From Nematostella vectensis (taxonomy: Eukaryota; Cnidaria; Anthozoa; Actiniaria; Edwardsiidae): DNA of 64,000 bases. The stretch is taken from positions 3,472,001-3,536,000 of the forward strand of contig NC_064038.1 of NCBI RefSeq assembly GCF_932526225.1, read 5' to 3'. Made by a program: the position numbers and the translations under genes. This document shows positions 45,901 through 56,700 of this stretch, one piece after another. Under the pieces are notes generated by a model, which was not told the origin of the DNA, ran no database searches, and saw only the letters and a program-made list of their open reading frames with translations. Each line of letters begins with the position of its first letter. Within the stretch, counting starts at the first letter, position 1.

Positions 45901-48900
45901 ATACACATTACTGATACAAATTACTGATACACATTATTTATACACATTACTGGTACAAATTACTGGTACACATTACCGGTACACATTACTGATACACAAT
46001 ACCGATACATATTACAAATACACAATACCAATACACATTACTGATACACATTACTAATACACATTACTGGTACACATTACTGATACACATTACTGGTACA
46101 CATTACTGAAACACATTACTGATACATATTACTGATACACATTACTGGTTCACATTACTGATACACATTACTGGTTCACATTACTGATACACATTACCAA
46201 TACACATTACTGATACACATTACTAATACACATTACTGATACACATTACCAATGCACATTACTGGTACACATTACTTATACACATTACTGATACACATTA
46301 CTGATACACATTACTGGTACAAATTACTGGTACACATTACTTATACACATTACTGATACACATTACTGGTACAAATTACTGGTACACATTACTGATACAC
46401 ATTACTGGTACAAATTACTGGTACTCATTATCAATACACATTACTGATACACATTACTGATACACATTACTAATACAAATTACCAATACACATTACCATC
46501 ACACATTACTGATACACATTACTAATACAAATTACCAATACGTATTACTGATACACATTACCAATACACATTACTGGAACACATTACCGATACACATTAC
46601 TCATACACATTACTAATACACATTACCAATACCCATGACTGATACACATTACCAATGCACATTACTGTTACACATTACCAATACGCATTACTGATACAGA
46701 CAACTGATACACATTACCAATACACATTACTAATACACATTACCAATACACATTACTTATACACATTACCAATACACATTACCAATACCCATGACTGATA
46801 CACATTACCAATGCACATTACTGTTACACATTACCAATACGCATTACTGATACAGACAACTGATACACATTACCAATACACATTACTAATACACATTACC
46901 AATACACATTACTTATACACATTACCAATACACATTACCAATACACACTACTGATACACATTATAATACACATTACTGTTACACATTACCAATACGCATT
47001 ACTGATACAGACAACTGATACACATTACCAATACACATTACTAATACACATTACCAATACACATTACTTATACACATTACCAATACACATTACCAATACA
47101 CACTACTGATACACATTATAATACACATTACTGATACACATTAGCAATACACATTACTGATACACATAACTGATACACATTACCAATACACATTACTAAT
47201 ACACATTACCAATACACATTACTAATACACATTACCAATACACATTACTGATACACATTACAAATACACATTACTAATACACATTACAAATACATATTAC
47301 TAATACACATTACTGATATACGTTACCAATACACATTATTGATACACATTACCAATACACATTAACAATACACATTACTGATACACATTACTAATGCACA
47401 TTATTAAAAAAAAACATTTCTTGTTTTAGATAACGCGCCGGTGCTGGTAACAACCGAGTTGAATCTTGTATCGATCAGTCAGTTTCGGGAAGCAGACATG
47501 GTAAAAATAACATCTACAATATAAGACAACGACAACCATCAGTATCATTAACAACGCAGAACAACCATCTACTATTATCAAGAAAGTTAAGCAAAAATTG
47601 TTTTTGTTTTGTCAAAAGCAAAAATCCATAAATAGAAACTAATTAACTCCTAATTTGGAATAGCTACAAGGTTTTTGTCAAGGCGGTCGTGCCGCGGGGA
47701 CTCCGTAAACTTTATGATGTATTCAAAATAGAACCGTAAAAGAAAGCCGTATTTATGACAATCTTTAGTCAAGTTTTCCGATATTAGACCCCCAAAACGA
47801 CAGCGTTTTATACATATGGTGAGAACAGCCCTTATTTTTTCCAGGAGTTTACCGCAGAAATGTACTTCCGCCAAGCCTGGCACGACCCAAGGCTAGCCTT
47901 TGGCGTAACCATGGGCAACAGCACTGTCCCTGTCATTACCTTATATGGAGACTTGAGTGACAGTCTATGGCAACCGGATACTTACTTTGAAAACGAGGTC
48001 CAAGGGAAAATTCATGAGCTGACGATAAAAAACAAATATATGCGTGTATATAGTGACGGTAGAGTCATGACAAGTTTAAGGTAACAGACCTGCCCTCCCC
48101 TCCCCTCCCCCACAAATACAATGCATGGTGACTGGAAGGTCACGTCAATTTTAGTAATCAAACTATTCCATAGCGTATGAAAAAAAGATGATAAAATTAA
48201 TCAAATATGTATTTTTTTGGTTTTGAAATCACTGAAAGCTTTTTATTAATCCATATAACACCAGATGTTTTTTTATACGACTATCATATTTATTCGTTTA
48301 GACGCTATGTCGTTTATTTGAGAAAGGAATACGTCAGAGATAAGAGAAAAGAGATAATTTTCGTTGCGACGCGCGCTAACGGGAACACCCTGACAGGTTA
48401 AGCGAGGAAGGCCCGCAAGGAGGCGAAAAACGCATTTATTGGTTGTCACAACGAAATCCCCTTACGCCGAAATGCGCCTTGCTTTCCGACGCGCTATCCG
48501 AACCTGTCTAAATTACTAAACGTAGCTTGACCGAAAAAAAAAACACGGATAGCACGTCGCAGAGCAAGGCGCCTTTCAGCGGAAATCAAAGGGATTTTTT
48601 TGTTTAGAATTCAGCCTAACAAATTCCGTTCTTCCTTTCCTTGATGAACTTCGTTAGCCAACCAGTATAGAAAAGATGCTATACTTCCCACATTGTAGAC
48701 ATTCTTTCGCATTTAATGGTCTATCTCCTTAGAAGCTTTTTCTTATTGGCCAGGGTGGTCAACGAGGGTACAAAACTGCTTTGAATACTGTTTATTCTTA
48801 CCAATCATTTACAAATCTCAGACACGCTTTTCATGTCTTTATCAGGGTGACTCTATCATGCTCATGCGCAATGGACTTCCGCAAATTTCCAATGGATAAG

Positions 48901-51900
48901 CAAAACTGCGGTATATCATTCGCGAGCTGTAAGTATAAATACCCTTAGTATATAAAACTCGGGAACCTCGCAAGAACAAGCGATTTGATTGGTTGAGAAA
49001 CTCGGGATAAAATGCAATATACACCTCCTAGGGGTGTATATTTTCCTGTGCCCCGAAATTAAGCAAAAGGGCGGGCGCAACAGCCGATTTGCAAGTGTTT
49101 CGGAAAAGAAAATTGCTCTAAAGCTCGTTTTATATACTAAAACAATTATACCTTGATCCCTCGGCTCTTAGTAGATATTTCGCCACTATCCACCTCAATG
49201 GAAATGGTATAATTATTAATTAGTATATATAGTCCAGTGAAGCGAGTTGCTATATAATGACATGATGATCATAACATGTGTGTAGCGATAAACTGCAATA
49301 AAACGTTTCGGCGAAACGACCAAGGATGTCGGCGAGCCACACGCAATTACCTGGTTACAATGTCGAAAATTGTCTTAAATATATTTTCTTCTCTACATGT
49401 AGATGGTTACACCACGGCAGATATTGTCTACCAGTGGGCAGACGAGCGAGTCACGTGGGCCCACGACCAGGAAATCGCACAGTTCGTTCTAGAGAAGATC
49501 GAGACGGAGAATCTAACGAGAAGATACATTACAGGTAAGTGCATTCAAGGCTTCTGGATGCATCTCTATTAAGGATTTTACAGGCTCGAGAAACTGGCAA
49601 ATTGTGTTCCCCTTACCCTAAGTTCAACGTCGTATTATCCACGAGCCGTATTCTATGCAGGCAAATATATCAAGTTACACACGAGCCGTATTCTATGCAG
49701 GCAAATGAATCAAGTTATCCATGAGCTGTATTCAATTCATGGAAATGTTTCAAGTTATCCATTAGCCGTATTCAATTCATGCAAATGATTCAAGTTATTC
49801 ATGAGCCGCATTCAATGTATGCTAATGATTCAAGTCAATTGTTTCTTCTCATTGCATGATAACGCTTATTTTTTTGCGTGATAGTATCACTCTGAGGAAT
49901 GTTTGTCTCAGCATTGTCTCTTGTCAGCAGTCTCTTGCTTGCCATAAATATATGATATATATATGATAAATATATGATATATGATATCACGCACAAGATA
50001 CTCAAGATATCAGCCCCATGCTAGGGAGGGGTGAGAAATTCTGCTCTAGTTAGCTGGGAACATTTTAAATAACCCTGGCTACCAGAAGCTCGATCTTCAC
50101 TTGTTTACTGTCGTAGCCAAGACCGGCGTGACAGTAAACGAGTGAAGCATGAGCCTCTGGTACCAGGGTAATTTTAAAGCGTAGTGCAAGACTGATCTAA
50201 AGCCTACGTTGGCGGCCAGGTAACCAGGTGTCCGCAAAGCTTTGATAGACGATAGGCTCCATTCCGTACAGTTCTGGTACAGTTATTTTACAGTCCTCGG
50301 GCTCTTCATCTATAACTAAAGTCACTGATTGCTCTTCGTTACCATCATGTTTCTTTCTCAGGTGATTTCTCCGCACTTGGAATAAGACTTCGCCTTAACC
50401 GAAGGCTCGGTCACTACCTCACACGAGTCTACGTACCCGCCGTATTAATCGTCATGCTCTCGTGGCTTTCCTTCTACCTCGACAGGCATTCGGCTCCTGC
50501 TCGGGTTTCTCTCGGGATCACTACGGTTCTCACCATGACAACACTTTTGATTGGCATCGGTCAAGGATCGTTACCGGTCGTGTCATACGTAAAAGCACTT
50601 GATTGGTATCTGTTTGTGTCGTATTGTATGGTGTTTGGCGCGTTCGCTGAGTACGCTGTTATCAACCATCGGGATAAGTCGTACTTCCTGAAGCTTCGTA
50701 GACGATCTAGGATGCACAATGTGAAGCATAATGGCTGCTCCGTGGATAAGGTCAGTTGAATTGTCAAGCAGAATGCCAACCCCCCCCCCCTCCCCCATTT
50801 TCCCCCAAACGAATAAAAAAAAGGGAAAATTCAATCGACATGGTGAAAAATTTGCCAACCTAGTGAGCTTTTTACGAAGACCTGCCTAATGTGCCAACAT
50901 GCCGAGAGAGATCATTAATCGCCAGGTCTGTTACATGGGGTGTAAAATAAAGCATTTTGCATATTTGCCAGGGTGTCGTTCTTGTCAATCAGAGTTTCTT
51001 TTCTCGATTCTGCTCGTTAATGAGCAGCCTTTCTGATGGTCATAACATTGGCCTTCCAAAATCTTCCCATAACCCTTTGCGACGCGCGCCGTAGACCGAG
51101 GATAAAACGATTTTTGCTTTCTTGTTTAGAATAGGGGACTTGCGCTCAGGCTAAGTTAAAACGTCGTATTACCCATGAGCCTTATTCAATGCAAATGCAT
51201 GCAAATGAACCAAGTCGATTGTATAATCGTCATTTGCTTGTATTTGCATTAAATACGGCTCATGGATAATACAACGTTTGAACTTAGCCTTAGAGATCAC
51301 ATGAATTTTTGGGTGTCAAACTCGCGCGCGCTCAGGCTTTTAGCACGCAAAATAGCAACAAAAAAAGCAAATTATTTCGCACTGACGAATAAAAGGCTTA
51401 ATATTCATTTTCGCCGTTCTTCGGCGAGGCGGGCGCAGTCAATTTTGTGTTCATTTTGGTTTGAATTTGCCACCCAAAATGTTACGTGATCGAAGTTCCC
51501 TATTTTGACTCCTGACCTCGGTTTCAAGCGCGCGTCGCCAAGAGCTGTATGGGAAGATTTGGGAAGGCGGCGTCGCCATATAAGCGAGACGCAAAGAATT
51601 ATGGGAAGCATACCGATCTATCTATTGCTATGATGATGGATTTCTGTTTCTTTTTTTTAAGATAACTGTAGAGGAAGTGAACAACACATCTGACATGCTC
51701 TATCACTGTATGGAGGCTCAAGGGAATAAGATAGTTACCGAGACTCTGGAACTTAGCGAACCGCTGACCCGTAAAGTGAACAAAACCTGCCTGGACTGGC
51801 TGAAGAGTACATTTCTTGACCCACCGGGTCTAATTGATGAATGGTCTAAGAAGCTATTTCCACTTATATTCACCTTGTTTAACTTTTTCTATTGGATTTA

Positions 51901-51922
51901 TTACCTGGTTATTTGTAAATGA
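42939..51922 (+). CDS. Anionic Cys-loop receptor subunit, GABA-A/glycine receptor type (complete)
   Basis: Pentameric ligand-gated chloride-channel subunit of the plasma membrane. Exons: 42939-43024, 45198-45310, 47430-47500, 47845-48080, 48846-48928, 49403-49534, 50362-50750, 51662-51922; all phases agree; 456 residues. Residues 1-28 are a signal peptide. The Cys-loop is CAMDFRKFPMDKQNC (176-190) with the canonical 13 residues between cysteines. The extracellular domain has FRQAWHDPRLAF and SLWQPDTYFEN, typical of GABA-A/glycine receptors. M2 begins PARVSLGITTVLTMTTLLIG (from 286); the Pro-Ala-Arg filter indicates anion selectivity. The M3-M4 loop is short (~85 residues); M4 ends the protein (KLFPLIFTLFNFFYWIYYLV). 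The ligand is not predictable. Introns carry a foldback element, MITEs and a 13-bp minisatellite. Confidence 0.93.
43429..43826. mobile_element. Foldback element with ~103-bp inverted arms (intron 1 of the Cys-loop receptor)
   Basis: The left arm 43429-43532 (GGCGATTTGAAACGCTCACA ... TTTACTTCCGG) is mirrored almost perfectly at 43723-43826. The ~190-bp spacer has no coding potential. Transcribed within the intron, the arms would form a long hairpin RNA. It could be a MITE; the outer target duplication is not clear. Confidence 0.8.
44769..45184. mobile_element. MITE with 7-bp target duplication, abutting a 3' splice site
   Basis: Terminal repeats TAAAGGCCTGGCTAGACATT and the inverse (AATGTTTAGCCAGGCC) bound a ~400-bp element (44776-45177), with sub-terminal AAACATGTTTGTCAAACATT-type repeats. 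TTAAGTG flanks both ends (44769-44775, 45178-45184) and looks like the target-site duplication. The right end is about 20 nt before receptor exon 2 (45198), so the acceptor tract ACCTGTCTCTACAG is original target DNA, while the upstream branch region is now element-derived. Confidence 0.75.
45320..47405. repeat. 13-bp minisatellite (~160 copies) in intron 2 of the Cys-loop receptor
   Basis: The unit TACACATTACTGA, with variants ...CCAA, ...CTGG and ...CTTA, fills almost the whole 2.1-kb intron. Larger blocks (for example around 46640, 46790 and 46970, with GATACAGACAACTGA) are repeated, showing segmental duplication. It begins within about 25 bp of the exon 2 donor (45311), but the unit only loosely resembles the junction, so derivation from it is not claimed. 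Confidence 0.95.
48954..49137. repeat. Short inverted-repeat element in intron 5 of the Cys-loop receptor
   Basis: TAGTATATAAAACTCGGG at the left is matched inverted by GCTCGTTTTATATACTA at the right, about 183 bp apart, with an internal palindrome around ATACACCTCCTAGGGGTGTAT. A MITE-like origin is likely but not proven. Confidence 0.45.
49616..49860. mobile_element. Rearranged half-copy of the palindromic MITE with five internal ~40-bp repeats
   Basis: The left arm of the family seen at 31514 (CTAAGTTCAACGTCGTATTA, ATCCACGAGCCGTATTC) is followed by about five tandem, diverged ~40-bp copies of the ...GAGCCGTATTCAATGCA...AATCAAGTTATCCAT... segment. It then reaches the family centre (TTCAAGTCAATTGTTTCTTC). 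The right arm is essentially missing. Confidence 0.7.
51148..51292. mobile_element. Palindromic MITE, copy 2
   Basis: Same family as 31514-31660: AGGCTAAGTTAAAACGTCGT ... ACAACGTTTGAACTTAGCCT, with the same centre (CCAAGTCGATTG). It lies in the last intron of the Cys-loop receptor and is slightly more diverged than copy 1. Confidence 0.82.
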
Positions 51923-53711
51923 AAGTTAAATATATCGGTATAGGACACTTCAAATAATTTTGGATGGTGGTTCAAGGAAAATTATGCATCGAAATTTTAC
52001 GATAAGTTATAATACGAAATCAGACCAGACTAAATACCATTATTCCTATTAAGGTATCATGTAAAATGGATAATCAGTTTATCTTGGAAACCGCTTCGAG
52101 TAGGATGACGGATCCAAGATTCCAGGAAAATGTTGAATGTCATGGAAATTTCAGAAATTTCGATTCAAGGTAACTTTATGAAACAGGAGCTTTCTTAATT
52201 GCTACAATGCTTTAAAATATATCTTGAATATCCATCTATATTTTCTTCATACATTGTATTGCTTACAAATAAACTTACGAATAAAAAAAACACTTGGCGT
52301 TTGCCTGCGGCGATTCTCAACCCTTTTCCTTCACGCGTCACCTAAATGGTCGTGGCTTGCACTGAAATAAAGTGGGGGTCACATTCTCTTTTTTAATCAT
52401 TTCTTGCTCACTTTGTGGTTCGTCCCACTGGCGGGCAGCTTCTTGTGTACAGGAACCAGTCTCCTTTAGAAAATGGCGCTTGTCTAGAGGAAGAAAATTA
52501 AAATCCTGCAAGACTATTTTTTATAAATTGAGTCATTCTGTGAAAAAAAGGGAAAAAGAACTCTGAGCCATTGCCATACTTTTTTTTACACCTTAGGGGG
52601 TGGGTAAGGAACAAAAAAAATCATACACGATGAAAAGCCTGGAAAAGAATGCATGCAGCCCTAACCAGACAAAAGAAATACAACGATTATGCACGTCTTG
52701 GAGACAAGAAAAAAAAACATGCACGACTGAAACCTCCTCACCCAACCCCCCCCCCCCCCCCCCCTTCACTTTTCTAATGGTCTGTCCCATCCAGGGTGTA
52801 TGGGCGGGTATAGTTAATTTATCCAAGCATCATTGTACCACCTTTTTTTCCGAAATATGAATACAATTACGCCGAGTAACACTGTATTCTTGGATCAGCT
52901 ACGAATCCTTGATTTAGGAACACGTAAGTCACCTTTTTGACGGTAAATGTCGAAATATTTGATATAATGATTGATACGGAGCACATGATTCTCCATTCTC
53001 ACGTTATCCACAATGCTGGGTCGATTTTAGGGGACGCAATACAACATGGCGCCGTGAACATGTTGATTTGATACTGAATGGAAGCTAGAAAATGGTAGGT
53101 TTTGAAAATTGTGCTCTCAGAACACCTTCGTTAGTTAGATTCACAACCAACGTTCTTGCATCCCCTAAAATTTAATTGCTCTAATTACTGTGAATCTCGA
53201 CTCATCAAAGGAGTCCAACCATTTACACTGTATTTGTAGCGATATGAACTCTGTATCCTAGCAAACGAAAAACCTTGTGGACCGAATAGAGAAGAAGTTT
53301 ATACAACGATTTTTTTGTTTGTGTTTTTTTTCAAGTATTCCAATTAATGCAAATCTCTAAAATACACCCTCGCCCAACAAAGTAAGTGACACTTTAAACT
53401 TTTTCTTCTCCATACTTATTAATAGACATATCACATTGAACCAGATAATATGTTCAGTTTTATAAGAAACTGCTTAAAGCAATTCAAGCCAAAAGGATTT
53501 TACCCGTGCCAATAATGGTAAATGCAAGAAAGTGTCGGTCTTATTCCTCTTATACGGGACCTCGTGTTTAAATCCTAGACACACCCTTGTACTATAAAGT
53601 GCGTATAGCCGGGGTTCATCAGGCTAATTTACACGTGCCCATTTGTCTAGCAGATCTTTCTCCTTGAAAGACCGAAGCAGGGGCACGACTAATCGATGCG
53701 ATAACCCGACT
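51923..53711. other. Convergent intergenic region between the Cys-loop receptor and nicotinic subunit A
   Basis: Holds the 3' UTR of the plus-strand receptor with AATAAA at 52268-52273 and 52280-52285. It also holds the 3' flank of the minus-strand nicotinic gene, for which no clear AATAAA was seen nearby. A poly-C run lies at about 52747-52763. No supported gene. Confidence 0.55.
52268..52285 (+). terminator. Paired AATAAA polyadenylation signals of the Cys-loop receptor gene
   Basis: Two canonical hexamers 12 bp apart, about 350 nt after the stop codon at 51920-51922. Confidence 0.6.
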
Positions 53712-56700
53712 TTACTTCGGTACCCAGTCGGTCAAATTTTCCACAGGAGCCCCAATAAATGCTATAAAAAAATTGATAATAATTGAGGCTACCATGCTCC
53801 ATTTAAACAGACTGTTCAGCACTTTTGATGCAAACTTCCACTCTTCCTTTAAAAGTTCTTTTCTGTCCTCCTCTCGATACTGATTTAAAATGAATTTCTC
53901 AAACTTTGCACTTGTACCACTGGGGGAGACCCTAGGAGGACTACGACTTGCCCCAGACTCCGCAATGGAACCAGTGGGAATATCACCACAGGGTAACCAC
54001 AAAGCTGGAGGATATTTATCCAAAGAATTGGTCCTGTAGATGTATTTCGTGTCTTCCTCGAGATTTCGCCGTTTCTCTTGAATCTTCCTCCACTCCTCTG
54101 TCAATCTAACAAGCCACGCCCCATAATCACACAAAAGCACTTTCATCCAATTAGGGAGAGGATAAGAATCGGTATGGTAAAGCATCAGAACGAGGCATGT
54201 ATACACCAGAGAAAGGAAGATATTAAACATGGTGAGCCCGTAGTAGCGCACGATTAGCGGGATTTCCTCGTTCGGGGGGAGGGAGTCTGAGAGCATGAGC
54301 TGGATGATGCTGAGCGAGAGGAGCACCGTGATCCCCATGCCCATCCGCTCACCGGACCCTGACGGGAGGTAGAACCCGAGGAAGGTCAAGGCCAGCATGA
54401 TAAGACACGGGGTGAAGCAATTGATGACGTAGTACAGGGAGCGCCGGCGAATGTTGATCTATGGTTTGAAGCAAAAAAAAAAAAATCACATTACTACAGA
54501 TAAAGGGAAACTAATTATTTAAATCACTGACACTCTCTATATAATGTAACCGACAGTTTATAAGGTCCTTATTCCAAGTTCTAAAGGCTATATCGCTATG
54601 AATAAAAAAATCCATGAAACGAACAGCTAAAGAGCACATCTATTGGTATCGAGGGTGTCCGTTATATGGAGATTGCAGTGTACAGTGTTGAAAGAAACTC
54701 TTCACTCGAATGCATTATCTGATTATTTTTCACATAATATAGGACTTGGCTATAAACCTTCATTCACTTAAATTAAGTGACAGTCAATTCCCGCTTGCAT
54801 AAAAGAATATTACTGACATCTCATAATAACGGACCTAAGAAGTATCTCCCGTGAAACGGAAGTACAAATAAATGTCCGAAAATAACACACGTTATTACGG
54901 GGACACATAACGGACACTAAACAAGGGGGGTCCGTGAAAGCGAGAGTTTATTGTATTACTTTATTTGAAATAAGTGACAGTACAGCCCAGTCCACGGCGA
55001 TTCTTTCGGGTTCCCTGTGCTGTTTCAGGTTTCCTGTGGTTGGTGATGTGACGTCATCCAACACCTTCAGCCCCCTTTGCCAAACGATCAACCACAGGAA
55101 TCCCGCACAGAGACTGCCAAAATGTCTAAATATCATATTGTAGTCTACCTTGTATAGGAGGAAGATGTATGGATGGGGGCAGCATCTGAACTTCGTCTCG
55201 TGTCGTTCCGCTGGCATTCCCTTGAGAACCCATTCGCCGTTTGAGATGAAAGAGTTAAGGTCTCCGTTGCCCACGTTAGTGAGGTTGACCTCGAACACGT
55301 TATATGACCACGACCCCAGCTTCAGGATGCATGTCTGGGTAGATACAATTTTTATTTTAAGGTTTATACACGTATACTTGTACCGTCGGGACCGTAATTA
55401 AGTGTCCGGTATAGAGAGAGTAGTCAAGCTAGAAGATGCATGTCTGGGTAGATACAATTTTTATTTTAAGGTTTATACACGTATACTGTCGGGACCGTAA
55501 TTAAGTGTCCGGTATAGCGAGAGTCCGTGAGAATAGCCATGCTTGAGGATTCATATTTGGTTAAAGGCATTATCTAAACCTTAAAGGTTCATACACATTC
55601 CAAATAGTTTGGCACTCAAAGTAAGAATACAATAATAAGAATACATTTGTTGCAACCTATAGTGATTCAGGTATATGATGGGGCTTTTCATATTCTCGGC
55701 ATTCAACTAGGTTAGTCATGTAGAATTTTCGCCTTTTCTACCAGTCACTTAGTTGGCTTAGTATTTCGCCTACGCCCTGGTTCCAGTGCTTATCACATTA
55801 TCGCAGAATCATTTTCCATTTCTCACTCAGCCTGCTAGTTCTTTTTTGGGATTATCAGGTAATGTTGTTTTCGAATATTGGGAATAATGTGGCGAGCCCA
55901 AAGCTGCAAAGTGGAAGACTATCATTCACGCTGAGTAATGCCTGGTGCACACTAGTGATATAACGACATAACAACATAAGGGCGCGCACTCTTATTATGT
56001 ACGTATGTAGTGTGTGTAGTGCTCCACATAAAGACATAAGACATTATGTCCATGTTGTTATGTCAGGCTTAACATACGTTAAGAGTGTGGGACCCTATGT
56101 CTTTTTTGTCACTAGTGTGCACCAGACTTTAGTGAGCTGCGTGTCATTCAGTGAAAATACAACCCTTTTCTTACCTGGTCGTCGAATGGGAAATGCCTGA
56201 TGTTAAGTGCGCAAGAGCTTTTGTAGATGGTCGGGAAAAATCTAGACACCCCGCCACGTGACGTGATGGTTAGACTGTGCTGACTCTCCTTGTCTAACTT
56301 GTAGTCATCACGGGCACTAGGATAAGATATTTGGTATCACATTACAAGCACTAGGATATAAAATATGCTCTGGAAATAAGTAGGTCTGTAGAAACACAAT
56401 CGAGAGTATCACAAGTTCTCTTGGATAGTTAGAAGGTGATTTCTTACTTGTAATAGAATGTGATTTCTCCTACTTGTTATAGAGGGTGATTTCTCTTACT
56501 TGTTATAGAGGGTGATTTCTTACTTGTTATAGAGGGTGATTTCTTACTTGCCATAGAGGGTGATTTCTTACTTGTTATAGAGGGTGATTTCTTACTTGTT
56601 ATAGGGGGTGATTTCTTCCTTGTTATAGAAGGTGATTTCTTCTACTTGTTATAGAGGGTGATTTCTTACTTGTTATAGGGGGTGATTTCTTACTTGTTAT

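Noticed and set aside
52600-52860. Plus-strand frame with a proline run near 52750
   Set aside because: Driven by a poly-C homopolymer between convergent genes; no similarity.
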